This document shows, in pieces, positions 46,624 to 59,205 of a DNA stretch of 64,000 nt (positions are counted from its first letter, which is position 1; every line of letters begins with the position of its first letter). The notes beneath the pieces were generated by a model. The model was not told the DNA's origin and made no database searches. It saw only the letters and a program-made list of their open reading frames with translations. A program made the position numbers and the translations under genes. Source of the DNA: Anisakis pegreffii (Eukaryota; Nematoda; Chromadorea; Rhabditida; Anisakidae). The stretch is from the NCBI GenBank assembly GCA_035041965.1, contig JAPYMA010000662.1:1-64000 (forward strand). Direction: 5' to 3'.

Positions 46624-46938
46624 ATGTTCTATGCATACCGAAAAGATGCACTGTTCATGCTTGAATACAACTGGAATCATGTTAGTGATGAAACTATTAA
46701 TAGGTGTTGGAAACGGAAAGGAGGAGCGAGGGATCACGTGAAATCGAAGAGCAGAGAAACTTTGACTGGGAAACGTGAAAAGATTCCACTTCTGGCGAAT
46801 TGGTATCTCAACCGCCTTCATTTTAGTGAGGAGAAGTTAGTGAAAGGACCACAGGCAATTGAGCGAGAGAAACTCGAAATGTGGGACATCCGAGTTGGTG
46901 AAGGATCCCGTAAAACGGCAACCTCCTTCAGATTTTGA
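46624..46938 (+). pseudogene. Possible pogo/Tigger-type transposase relic
   Basis: The 104-codon frame opens with AYRKDALFMLEYNWNHVSDE, then TINRCWKRKGG. This recalls the pogo/Tigger signature 'W..V...TI..CW.KAG' that follows the catalytic domain. A stop at 46615 separates it from further similar-looking upstream residues (KTLFKRL). The basic remainder is not recognised. A minus frame (46837-47052) overlaps it; one of the two is a shadow. Confidence 0.4.
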
Positions 46939-47439
46939 GGAGAAGTAAGGGATCTCTCGCTCGATCACAGCCTTACGATTCATTATACTAATATAACGAA
47001 CAAAACCAATCATAATTATGTGTATCAACATCGCAAAGAATACCAATGACAATAATGATATTTACGAATTACTTTTTGCATACATGTTGCATTTAACCTA
47101 TTGAAAATCATGAAAATTTATTACATTAATCAATCGATTAAACAAATGAATAAGCAATTGAATAAATAAATAAGTTGATTAATTAGCTGATCTATAACAG
47201 CAATTTATTCGAAGCTTTTTCGATTTCGATGTGTCCTTAATATTTATGAGGTGCCTTCTCCCGTAAATATAAAAACAAAGTGAAACCAAAGAACTTACAC
47301 ATACGTGACCATCTCAGATAGACCTGATCCTACTGTTTATCCATACCAGATAAAAAGAAATTAAGAATAAACCTGCAATAAACAACTAAAGCATTCGCAC
47401 AAAAGTGCAGCTAATAAAACATTCCCAACCTAATGGTAA

Positions 47440-47720
47440 GCACCCTCGGCCTAGCCTCATTTTATTCAAGTGAATCCAGAAATAAGCACAATGTCTGATT
47501 TAAACAATCGTCTTAGTTTTCTATCGTTATACAAGCTTGGCTTCGAGATGACCTTTCGAAGCACTAGATATTGTGGATTTGAGATGAGCCCTAATTGAAG
47601 TTAATTCCTGACTTAACGTGTGATACTGTCAAGCTTTGCTTGAGTCTAACTTCCAGATTAGCCTGAAACTCCGTCGAACTTAGCTGAAATTATTTCGGTC
47701 TCAGCCTGAGGCCTCTTCCG
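47440..47720. repeat. Cluster of degenerate TTAGGC-like motifs
   Basis: CCTCGGCCTAGCCTC, AGATTAGCCTGAAAC, CTTAGCTG and CAGCCTGAGGCCTC occur in the same diverged style as the clusters at 14880, 17620 and 25865. Confidence 0.4.
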
Positions 47721-49104
47721 CCTTTGGCGAAATAAATATGTATTAACGATTTCCTGTTCATTATTGCGCGTAATCAGCCACACTGTGGATCTTCTGGGCT
47801 AATATTTTCTCGTAACTGTACTGAGAGAAACTGACTCAAAGGGTAGCCAACACCATAGTTTATATCTCCTTTTGCTCCAGTTCGAATTTCATGAAGACTG
47901 ATGCTACTTGAGTCTTCAACTCACGGAAGCGATTTTTCTGGCCCATTAGACTGTAATTACAGCTTCATGTTGCAATACTATATATGACACCTTTTAAACC
48001 ATATTGATTAGTTAGAAGTCCGTGCCTCCCTTGACATAAGCCAATTTTAGGCGTGACTGCAATACTTTTCAAGACATGATACTAATTAATTTGACAGTGA
48101 TTAATCCTCAATTGACCACTAATCGTATGCATATCCTTTATATTGTTTGCAATGTACATTTAAAACGTATGCTTGAGTTTGCGTATTCATTCGATTCGTT
48201 CCATCATTTTATGTATCCAGCACTTTTCATTTCATTTGAAGAACGAGAAAAGTGCTGCCACTGGTGCTGCTGCTTATGCCTGGCGTCCATATCAGATCGC
48301 ATCGAATCAAGCCAACCACTGAACCGTCAAGCAATCTTGCACCATTTCTTCTTTCATAACAGTCAACATCAAGCATTCATCCAATGCATCTATGAACAAC
48401 AAAGTGCGTAATTCTTCTTCTCTTCACCGAAGATATTATAGCAAAATCGAATAAAATGTTGACATAATCCTTTGTTTTGCTGAATACATCGTATGCAGCA
48501 TGGATGCATGCATCATATTGGACTGTACCTTTGCTTCACAGTGACTGTCGAACCATATTTTACACTTTTCAATATAATAGTTTGATATTGGCTCATTGTT
48601 ATGCTCATCATTATTTCAGTGACTAATTAGCACTACTCAATTTTTATTTTAATTGTTACAATAATTGTTGTTGCTTCCGCTTAACTGGTACTATTTATCG
48701 CAGCTTTCAGGAGTTATTGATATTCTCCTCAAGTAGTACAAAGCACAAAAAGAGAAAGCCCCAAGAACGAGGATCGCCCTTCAAAAAATGACTTGGTTGA
48801 TAAAGTTAGAGTGGAAGCAATTAGAAGAAGGTCAATAAACCAGAAACCAAGAGTTCGCAAAAAAACTGATTGTAAGATGAAGACAAAACTACGGCTCAAA
48901 GTCATCAAGATAACGAAGATTAGGTAGTGTGCAAGATCTGCTTGTATTTTTTGAGTGAAAATCCATTTCATTTTTCATAAATCTAAATGGACGTTGATTC
49001 ATTTTCGATTATTTTGTACCGCAATTCCTCTTATTGTTAGTCTCTAGTAATTTCAATAAGAAAATGGTTGTACATCATTACATCAAAACTCGTCCAGCGT
49101 TTTC

Positions 49105-49962
49105 ATGAAAATTTTATCGACTTTATTGTTTGTGATAGTGTTGTCAACTGCTCAGCTAAAAGCATATTGCAGTAAGCAGCGTCACTTTTTACATTTTTCG
49201 ACGACGAAGAATTGTTTTTGCGATGATGCTGATGATGATAATGGTGACGATGCAATACGATGCACAATCATTTACCATCTCGTTCGACTGCTGTTCTTTC
49301 GCTGATAAACGATGAAAGAGAAACAGAAACGTTCCAGAAAGCAACTAAAAACAAAATCAATGTTATACCAATAACAAAAACAAAAACCAGGAAATTCACT
49401 AACCTTTTCATAACGAAACGAAAATTTCTCTTTTTGTCATTCTATTTCAAAAGAATCAACAAAAACAAAATTGCTTCTTAAGCTTAAATAAAACAAAATA
49501 TAATATTTTGCGATTGAATATAATGCCGATTTGATTTGCCTTCGTTTCTTTCCATAATCGAATTATTCCGTCAACAAACACTGTTTCAGTATTGTGTGTA
49601 CCATCCTTCAATCTCAATTCATTTAGCAGTTTCATTTACGCTCCAACTATTGCTACCAGCCGACGGATATTTTTCGTTCATTTCAGCACACGATACTTTA
49701 CTTCGCGAATGCAATATTCGTAATCGCTGTGACCCCAACATCCAGATAGCGTCGTATCTAAACAATGTTCTTGACAGTTTCTTATCTCCACCACAGAAAA
49801 TCTGTTGTTCCTTTGCATTTGAACACCGTCTCAATCGAGAAAAGTTCAGCCTAATGCAGTGTTGCACTTCGTTCCGTTATTCTATTTGTTTTCGCATTAC
49901 CTTTTTCAACGTTACTGTTCCACAGAATAAATCCAAGTGCATTGTCAAAAGACAATCAATAA
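49105..49962 (+). CDS. Small secreted cysteine-containing protein, unrecognised
   Basis: Proposed exons are 49105-49171, 49687-49858 and 49926-49962, giving 91 residues. Exon 1 is a signal peptide (MKILSTLLFVIVLSTAQLKA) ending at a GTAAGC donor. Exon 2 follows a TCATTTCAG acceptor with matching phase and carries C-x8-C-x5-C and a later CC pair (RECNIRNRCDPN; KICCSFAFEHRL). The short third exon follows TTCCACAG. If the last small intron is not real, exon 2 reads on to a stop at 50039 and adds CCTSFRYSIC. No family is recognised. Exon 1 without splicing also stays open to 49305, so the model is provisional. Confidence 0.45.
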
Positions 49963-50569
49963 CAAAAACATTAATCTTTGATCTTAACGAGGTCCTACCA
50001 TCAAAAATCATCAAGCAGCTGAATATTTTTCAAAACTGACATATTACACAGGTTGACCTCGCTGAGTCTGGTTGGCAAGTTGGTTGAATAAACTGGATCC
50101 TACTGGCCTTCTAAACTCAACGAGATGATCTTCTTGTGCCCTATTCTTCTTCTACATATCACTAAATTTTCGATCCTCATTAAAAGTTCTTTTCTTAAAA
50201 TGAACAACTGTTCAAGAAATACGTTCATTCGTCCGTCTGCCTTCCTAACAATTCCTCGGAATCGCTGCTTCTTCCGGTTGAACAAATTTGTTGAGAAATC
50301 AAGTTTAAAAAAAGAAATCAAAAAACAAACCTGTAAAGGCTATCCGAAACTCACTCTAAGATTAAAATTCTTCTCTGAAGCATTAATCTTTTTAGTAACA
50401 AATGGATCAACGTATAATATTTGCCCACATATGCTGATCTTGCAGAACACAGCTGCTAAAACTTCAATGCGTGTTCAGTGTTTATGTGAGATTCATTGAC
50501 TTTCCAAATACACATAAAGCATGTGACCATCCATTCATTCATCAACAACATTACATAAGCAATATGCAA
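49963..50569. other. Convergent gap between the secreted protein and MFSD8 genes
   Basis: Contains a plus frame at 50125-50499 (124 codons) and an overlapping minus frame, both lacking recognisable features. The 3' end of the MFSD8 gene comes from the right. Confidence 0.5.
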
Positions 50570-53500
50570 TCATAACTTATAAACAAGGCCAAGTTTCGAT
50601 CGGACAACATCACCCGCATTCATTGTTTCCAGACGCCTCAAAGGTACCATCCGTTTATAAAATATTAACCAGCCGAAAATCATTCCACCCGATATGATCA
50701 ACTCCATTACCCAAGCGGCTCGTGGTCCATAGGCGCTAAATAAGTTTCTGAAACAAAAGATTAAATAAATTTACAGTTGCAATTCACCTAAAAATAAGGT
50801 CAGCTTTGCGAGTCACAGCTGTTACAATAAGTGTATGAATCGATGAGTATTGAAAGAAAAATGAAACCCACGAAACAAAGATTGGACCCAACAGACGAGC
50901 ACAACTTCCTGAAACAACAAGTAGTCCTTGCATTGTGCCCTGTAAAAAGGAATCAATATTCACAAAAGTATCAAAGAAACCAACTCACTGCAAACATATC
51001 AAATTCTATGTGTCAAACTTCAAATATGAAACTCAATTGATTCTACAGGAAATTCATGGATACGTATTTAGTTTTCTCTGAATTGGTGCTTATTTACTTG
51101 TTGCCTTGGACCAATGACTGTCGAATAAATTGTATTCATTGTGATATTTATGGCCGGGAATGCGAATCCAATGAGCAATACATATGAGATAATATATACA
51201 TAAACGTTCACTGGAGGGGTATAGGCACACCACTCAAACGAAGGTCTGCAACCGACTGATTCGGAATTTGTGGACGTTGTGCCATTCCCTTCCATTGCTG
51301 AAATGCAGTTCAAAAATTGCATTTGGAAGTTGCTTTCAATGAACGGACGAATTGAAGTAGCAAAAAAATCGCAATATGCGGACATCCTCAACAGCAAAAA
51401 ACTCACTAGGTTTCCAATATGGTATCGTGCCCGGTAGACCCCACCATGGAAATGTTATCAGATGAAAGACAACTATTAACGCAAGACCAAAGATGCAACC
51501 AATACGTTGATTCAACCTAGAATTCAACAGAAATTACACTCATTCACAGCTGTGGTTGGAGTTCAATAATGATGTCCTGCATCTCGACTGGAGGTCAAAA
51601 GGTCGAGGAATCCTAAAAATACTACTGCCCAAGAATTAGCGAGGAAGAATTGCTGTAGTCAAAGGTGATCATTGCCAAGACGGAAATGAATCAATGAAAC
51701 AACGAAGTTTTTCTTCGACTGAATACACGAAAAATTATTCACATAATCAGCCGAAAGTATAATACGATATCATCACTTCTACTATTATCGCATCCATGAG
51801 TTGCGCAATGATTTTAGCCACAGTATCTTTATCGACATTATGTCAACAATAAACACACTGAACCACTGAATAGTGCGCGATTACTAACAGTGATAATGAG
51901 ATAAATTCAATGTAATTTCTAACCATTTATTAATGTTACAGAATATATATCCAACATAGATCAAAAATCCGAATAAACCAAAACCACCCTGCATTACTGA
52001 ATTATACAAAACAGCCTGTGCAGCCGTCCAGCTGAATATTGTCATCGAATATGGCGAACCAATCCTTAAGAAAAACATTTCATTTATTCAAAAAACATAC
52101 TTATATTTCATCGTGTACTCACAAAACCATTTGCAGTCCGTATCAGAACTCAGCGACTGAACGACAAATGATTGCGCAAATAAATAGCATTGCGCAACAT
52201 AAAAATACGCAATGATGAGAAGGTCATTTTCTGAAGCGATTTCTGTGTACAATCCAAAAAAGCACTTTTTTCACTGCTATATACCGCCTTCTGCGAATGA
52301 CCCTGCTTCTTTCGATTTGATTTTTTGGAGATGATTTGATTTGTAGTCTTTTCTCTGTCCAACAGCATAGAACTGATGAAAAATGTGATAAAATCGCATT
52401 CCCCAGCAGTTGTGCATATAAAATCCAAAAAGGAGTTCCGTTTCTTGCCACCACCACCGTTATGGTACTATTCCAGGAAAATCTTCCTGAGGTTCACGGC
52501 AACATCTCCAATCAACAAACCATGTCTGCATCTGAAGAACAAACTATTTGTTCTCACCGTGTGTGTTTCGTTTACAATTCTTTTCAGTAGTACAGCTCTC
52601 TCATACTGTGGTTAGGAAGAATTAGAACATAAATTTCAATTTGGTACCTCGCGAGTTCAATTGCTTTTCGCAGAAGATTGGCGGGTGACAGATAAAATCT
52701 GATTCCAAATTCAGATTCTGTATCTCACAAGGCACATAAACAACACATTCTTCACACTGCTTGAGGATGAAAACTGTACTTTTCCAGACAGCGAAATTCA
52801 TGCGTCTTTGCCACTTTCCTAACTTTTAGCGATAAACGGTTACTTGCAGAAAAGCGATTAATAGCAATATAAAAGTTCATTTCCGAATTTTACTGACAAA
52901 CTGTCCTGGAAAATAACCTTTTCATCTTTGCGTAATATTTTCGCTACATATTGCAATTAGGAAATGGATAAATGAACAAATAAATAAACGATTCACGTTT
53001 CTAAATTCGTGAAGCAATACATTTGTGTAAATCTTGTACAGATACAGATCAGTGCAGCAACTCGATCGAATTTTGGAATCGCCGAAAAACGTTCACTTCC
53101 TCAAAATCATGTATTACAATTTGGCTAAAATGCAGCAATTCGTCGTTTAATTATTACTTTCTTGATGACAATTAATGACCATCAATATTCGTCGTTCGGT
53201 GTCAATCTTCACTTATCACTCACACATAATTCGACGGATTTCGCAGAACATGCATAAGTTTTTTGCTGAACTATTGAACCTCTGAACTCAATCGCACATT
53301 CAAGAAGCTTCTACTACATATAAAATTCAACTGAGCACATTTTCCAACAGTCTCTAAACGAGTCCATAAACGAGATGTATGAATCTGAGTTGATGTAACT
53401 ACCTTGAGTTGCGCCTGCAGTATTCTTCTTTTTTTCGACACTTACATATTGCTCGTTGAACATTGTCAATAGCAGAATAATGGCAACTAAATCCGTAAAA

Positions 53501-55455
53501 CAAGCCAAAAATGCTGGAGCCGTATACATGTTCAAGCGGTAGCGATGTAAACCCCAACCGGGATATCCCAGGAATGTTAAACCGATTTGAAAGGCTGAAA
53601 TTTTTTGTTGCTTGCATAATTTAATATTTTTACGTATAGTTTATTTCTAGCTAATCGTTGCACTCAGTTATCTACGATGAATAGTGTTGATAATCGTGAT
53701 AACAAGAATACTAATCAATAGACATAAATAACGAGCCTGGTCCAAATGTCATTCCAAGGGCGAAAGCACCTGTATTTTCGGAAATGGCTTTTGAACGATC
53801 TTTTACTGAACTCGCCATTATTGCATATGAACGAATTACACTTATTGCACCTTAACATCGAAAAGATGCAGGTGAATAAATAACTAGCTGGTGAATAATC
53901 GAGAAGAACAATAATTGTAATGATAACATCAATAGTAATAATAATACTCATAAAAGAATAACAATAATAACAAATAATAATGATCAGTAATAATAATAAC
54001 CTCCTCCCAAACCAGTGATGAATCTTGCCACGAGCATAACATATCGTTGATTTACACTGACCAGATCAATACCCGTATAAATTAAATTACCAACGAACAT
54101 TATCACCAAACCAGTTAATATCGGTATCTTTGTAGCACCAATACGAACACTCCAAAAGCCAAACAATGGCGATGCGAGTGCTTGACCAAGGCTATAGACG
54201 GCTGTTATTATGCCGAAAAAGTTTTCAGTCGCTGAACGATCCATCTGACAAAAACAATGAAGCAATCATTAAATAATTCGCTTATCAGCAACAAAACTTT
54301 GAAAAATGATAAACTAAAGTAATTATTCAAATTAAGAGCAGTCGCTATAACTATCAACTTCTCAATATCATGAAGTGAAACGTTTTAGCTACTTTCAGAT
54401 ACCAGATAAACGATATGAATCAGGCTAATGTTAGCAACAAATGAATGGCACGAAAATGAATAAGCATCATCATTATTACTACAAGAATATGATCATGAAT
54501 AACGGTAATAATAATGACAAAACAGGAAAATACTTGTTGTAGATAAGGCCATAACGATGAAAAATACATGCTAAATTGGATCGAAGTAATAAATGCGATC
54601 GATGTAGCCACATGAATTGAACGCCAATCTGTTGCTAAGGTCATTCTGCGTTGAATATGAATTGAGGCTAACGTTGCAATTCGTGGCCTGTAATTCATTA
54701 TGCTATTATTAACTAGCAATTACAACGTTTGCAAGCATAGCATAGCCAATCAGAGTAAAGACCTTGTTTTAAATCAATCTCAGCATCGTTATTTTGAGTG
54801 TCACAGTTCTAGACTGTCAATAAAAAGGATACTTATAGATTGAACGATCGTAGCACCCATAAACGGAAGAACTAGCTTAAACACGATTCATCCGCAGACT
54901 GAGACTGTCGAAACTTGCAATTTGCTTCGAATCGTATCGTAGGTAGCTGCGGTCCTCATCTCTATCAATTTTCAACAGAAACTGCACATAACCCAGTTTA
55001 TTTTGCACCACTTACGCACGATACCATGTTGTGGTAAGTCTAATCCATAATATACAAAATAACTATATGCATAATCGTTGAGCTGCCAATGAATTGCATG
55101 AATATGGAAATGCGTGATTTATAAATGCATTTAGGTTTATGATTGATCTCGAGTTTATTCATTCGATAGAATTTCTCAGAAGTACAACGCATAATACACA
55201 CACTCTTCTCTGCATCTGTCTAGATGAATGCCTGATAGAAACAAAATTTTGATGGTATATAAATGAGCAAATGATTAAATGATTGAACCTTGGTCGCTGG
55301 TCGTCCTCTTCAAACGCTTGATTACTAGTATAACAAATACTAACTTGATTTAAGTTATTTCCGGTCGCATCCCTTCTTAAATTGCTGCTGTTTGCTTCTG
55401 TTTTGAACATACCTACAAATTCAACAGTAGGCGGTAAAACGATAATCACATTCAT
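50570..55455 (-). CDS. MFSD8: MFSD8/CLN7-family lysosomal transporter, 11 exons
   Basis: A major facilitator of about 556 residues, close to the human protein in length (518). MFSD8 sits in the lysosome membrane and its loss causes a neuronal ceroid lipofuscinosis in people. Exons in transcription order: 55455-55289, 54687-54534, 54244-54001, 53850-53737, 53594-53403, 53099-52997, 52064-51924, 51516-51407, 51297-51098, 50939-50872, 50747-50570. All phases join. Family landmarks in order are TSIQFSMYFSSLWPYLQQ, YSLGQALASPLFGFWS, MLVARFITGLGGGA, VIRSYA, GPAFQIGLTFLG, NMYTAPAFLACF, NLETIGSPYSMTIFSWTAAQ, AVLYNS, GCRPSFEWCAYTP, IGPRQQGTMQGLLVVSGS and ARLLGPIFVS. The fourth exon ends at a GC donor (CCAG|GCTCGT). 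ATG at 55410 is an alternative start, with a TTTGTAG acceptor just upstream. A MITE fills most of the intron after the sixth exon. Confidence 0.95.
52189..52956. mobile_element. MITE with long TIRs, copy 2 (in MFSD8 intron)
   Basis: The left end is TTGCGCAACATAAAAATACG, then GAAGGTCATTTTCTGA. The right end is inverted, CCTGGAAAATAACCTTTTCA, then GCGTAATATTTTCGC. About 770 bases, twice copy 1. The outer 200 bases on the left and 120 on the right match copy 1. It lies about 40 bases inside the intron that follows the 52997-53099 exon. Confidence 0.7.
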
Positions 55456-57820
55456 CTATAAAAATTGCAGCGAAATTATAAATAATAATAATAATAATAA
55501 TGAAAAACAAAAAGCAATCAAAAATACGATAGCAACAAAAACTCACTAACATCACGTAAAAGATGGTGCAATAATATCGCAACAATTCTGTTGATATCAA
55601 ACGAAACGAACACGAGACTTAGATAAGAATGGGTTGTTATTGCTAGATATTGACAAAGCACAACTTATCTCAACAAAGATAACACTAATAGTTGAAACTG
55701 ATGTTGAATCTCTTATCAGTATCGATAAAATTCCATCACCGTTAAAATATTATCGATAATAACACTCTTGTGACCAACAGTATTAATAACAGTGATATTT
55801 ATGAGTAGATGATACGAAGAAGTTATGAAACTAGTACATTTTCCTAAAAATTTTTTTAAATCTTGGCAGACTCCTTCTTAGATTCTCCTCTTAAACAATG
55901 CGCTCAAACAATCAAATAAATACCATTAATAATTATCGGCACCATGAACATACGGCAGGTTTCCTCAATATGCATGCTATTTTGTTCAAAGAGGGTGCAT
56001 AAGTTTTAATTCCATTTGGGGGATGGAGGGGCAGTGGACAGTGAAAATAAACAGTGTGTGGAGAGCATTTATCCATTTTTCAGACATTCGGTTTTTGATA
56101 TTGCGAATGCATTATCACTATATTTGAGCAGTTTTTCAATGAAAAAGAAGAACATTATAACTGCTTTTGCAGCTGACATTACCCAGCATCAACCAGACGG
56201 ACGGCTTAAACATAAGTTTTTTTACATGACATTTTCAAAAAAATTGCATCCACAATATTTACGAAGACATATTGTCTAGTTCATCGTCAACGCGTAATTA
56301 CAATACAGATTTATTAGAAATATCCAGGAATCTAAATTAGCACTTGCGAGTTTGTGATGTGAATTTTATGGCACCGAAATTTAGTAATTAAATATCCATG
56401 GATAAACTTTTAATCATTAGTTATAATATTGGTCACTGAAAACTACCTCAATTGCCAAATTTTGTTCAACTAGAAAATGGTCATGAGGTCGGTATTTCGA
56501 CACTCGATGACAATCTCTCGATTTATTGCGACCATCTGAACTCTGCGTTAGTATTATATATGTGGACATTAAATGTTACGATCTTATTAGTTCAGAAATA
56601 CCTGATGACGGATAAACCCGCTCACTGATGATTGTACAAATAAAGCCGACTGTGCAATCAAAAAGGCATTAATTGCTTTAAATAACAGGTGAGTGATGAC
56701 AAAAATATCTTTTTTAAGCTCTAGAAGAATTATCTTAAAAAATATCTCTAGAAAAAATATCTAAAAAATTTTTCACTTCTTAAACAATATAATCTTTACA
56801 TGACTGAAATTTTTTGATAGCATCGGAGACGAAGCGGGCCTCTTAGGCTCAGCTGTATGCATATCATTATGCATTTGTAATACGAGATTTTTAACGGAAT
56901 TTTAACATATGCTGATGCTCGTGAATGCTATTAAGCATCATTCCATCATGAAGGTCATATACCGCAAAGTAGCAAAACAATTGATCATCTGGGGATAACT
57001 TTCTCAATGAATTACTCATGAGAAGTACAAGAATTTTTGATTCTGCTGTGTGATCTTTGCTGTGTACTCGTTATGTAGTTATTTGTGCTAAAGTATCGTC
57101 AAGCAATGAAAACAGTGAACGTTTATTCGGAAGTATTACTGATGAGAGTGATGGCCATGCTTGGACAGATGACGATGGTGAAATGAATTCGACCGGGAGG
57201 AAAATACAGATTTTGAGCTAATTGAATATAGTTCAAGATATTCCTAATGCATATTCTATTAATTCATGCGCTTTTAAAACGAAAAACAATACAGAAACGT
57301 GATTTGTGCAAGCATTGAATTTACTATGTGCTCCGAGAGGGGCATACAATATGACCAGCGAGAAAGGTGACCATATACGTTCTGCGGTTCACAAAATTCA
57401 CACCACTGATTCGTTGTGTTTGTTATTGTTTCTGCATTCACATTCTCACTGCTATTTAGGCTGAGCTGCTCTCACAACTGTGGAGTACAAGCAACGGTCG
57501 CCCAAACTCCAGCAGCAAAATGTTCTTGAGAGATCGCTTCCAAATTATTATTTTCATGTATTGATTCATTTCCTCACTGATTCATTCTAAACTTCATCAG
57601 TTTCAGTTGAATAAGTGTAGAGATAATACTTGATTAAGAATTCCCTGGTGACTTCATCTGCGGATAGAAAAAATAAAAGATATTTTACATATTCGTTCAG
57701 CACTGATTCGAACGTCTAGCAAAGAATATAGAATGTTGTCACTGTTAAATGAATGTTTGTAACGGGCACAGCATCACCATATGACAGAATTCTCATACCT
57801 AATACTCAGTGATGTCTCTG
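55456..57820. other. Intergenic region upstream of MFSD8
   Basis: Contains a short (TAA)n tract at 55478-55500 and presumably the MFSD8 promoter. A plus frame at 56016-56279 (87 codons) has no recognisable product. Around 57110-57200 a short plus frame (NENSERLFGSITDES) is too weak to call. Confidence 0.45.
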
Positions 57821-57824
57821 TACC

Positions 57825-58045
57825 ACGTTTTTGAAAACTGTTCTATTCTGTTCGTTTCCGCTCCAAAATAGCTCTATTCTATTCTATCCTGAGCGTTTCT
57901 CGTTTGAGAACTGTTCTGTTCTATTCTATTCTACGCCCTTAAACTGTGCTATACTGTTCTAACTGTTCTATTCTATTCTATTCTGTTCTATTCCACCCCC
58001 CTTAAACTGTGCTATACTGTTCTAACTGTTCTATTCTGTTCCGTC
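57825..58045. repeat. CTGTTCTATTC repeat, copy 1
   Basis: Irregular tandem use of CTGTTCTATTCTATTCT. A unit of about 70 bases (CTTAAACTGTGCTATACTGTTCTAACTGTTC) is present twice. The reverse-complement words (GAATAGAACAGTTTAA) appear at 59025-59205. Confidence 0.75.
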
Positions 58046-58734
58046 ATTCAGAAAAGCGGCACGATAAAAGTTATGATAATTAGGGTTCGAAACGTGGCTT
58101 TTTGGCATTTGCAGTGCAAAATGAAGATGATTTCAGGTGAGAGAAGATTGTCCACGGAGGCAGTTGACAGCTTTTGACCGTGATGATTGGAGGAAAGCGG
58201 AGGGTTTCGAGCTCTGGTAACCACCACCATTGAAGAACAGAAGATTCTCGTTTCGTCCCAACAGTTCGGTCAGAAACTGATGCACGGTTTCTCATACTAA
58301 TGACTTCGGAATGAACTGATTCGTTCAATCAGACTCGAATCGTCCAAGCATAAACTTTTATTGAAGTAGTAAAATTCGAACAAATTTTATAATGGATTGC
58401 TCTTAGAACTTATTGAATGTGGGGTGCTCATTCGGAAGCATAGCTGCATGCTTTAGTTGTTTCTAGAGGGAATTTCTCACAAACAGTCATTGGCAGCTTT
58501 GAGAATTAACTGCGATAGCTTGCCCTTGATGAGTTGTTTCACCTCTCGCTGATGGCCATTCGTCTCTCCCTAGTGATATTGAATATGATGTTTATTGGTG
58601 GATTCGAATCTCTAACAGCTGCTAGCATTGTATTACTTGGAAAACTATTTCTCCGCCATCCTTGCAGAAACCTCAAGCATCTTCCAGCCACATAATTATA
58701 ATCCATGATTTGACAAAAAAATCGTGACGAGATA

Positions 58735-58743
58735 ATAGTAATA

Positions 58744-58788
<45 letters not shown>

Positions 58789-58990
58789 GTAATAATAATA
58801 ATAATGGTAATAATAATAATAATAATAATAATAGTAATAATAATAGTGATAATAATAATAATAATAATAACAATAATAATAACAACAATAGTAACAACAA
58901 CAACAATAATAATAATAACAATAATAATATTATAATAATAAAATATACAAATATAATAACAAATATAATAATAATAAATATAACAATAAT
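58735..58990. repeat. (AAT)n microsatellite
   Basis: About 250 bases of nearly pure AAT/AAC triplets. Long Leu or Ile runs in its translations are artefacts of the repeat. Confidence 0.97.
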
Positions 58991-59024
58991 ACAACAGTGG
59001 TAATTTATCTCACTATTCGTACTG

Positions 59025-59205
59025 AATGCAGTATTCAAATAGAACAGTTTAAGGAACAGCCAAAATCTGTTGAAAACTGTTCTGTTCTGTTCTTTTGGGC
59101 TCAAAAATGGCTCAATTCTGTTCCAAGCTGTTCCTTCCTCATTTGCGAACTGTTTTATTTTATTCCATGGAACGGAAGAGGAATAGAACAGTTTAACTGG
59201 GATAA
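59025..59205. repeat. CTGTTCTATTC repeat, copy 2 (both orientations)
   Basis: Starts AATAGAACAGTTTAAGGAACAG, has CTGTTCTGTTCTGTTC in the middle and ends GGAATAGAACAGTTTAA. It and the copy at 57825-58045 flank the AAT tract. Confidence 0.65.

Larger units (their letters stand above)
44893..49104. other. Repeat-rich intergenic region
   Basis: Holds the hAT-MITE fragment at 45050-45181, the mariner-like MITE at 45468-45679, a pogo-like relic near 46620, and a TTAGGC-like cluster at 47440-47720. A minus frame at 48729-48971 (80 codons) is rich in Leu, Phe and Ser and could be a membrane segment. It has no recognisable motif and is not called. Confidence 0.5.

Noticed and set aside
49851..49894. 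Insulin A-chain-like QCCTSFRYSIC
   Set aside because: The cysteine spacing does not fit the insulin CC-x3-C pattern, and the segment may be intronic.
52150..52615. Several overlapping frames of 77-92 codons on both strands
   Set aside because: They lie inside the intronic MITE of MFSD8 and have no splice phase compatible with the gene.
58539..59104. Leu- or Ile-rich frames of 140-150 codons
   Set aside because: Produced by the AAT/ATT microsatellite at 58735-58990.
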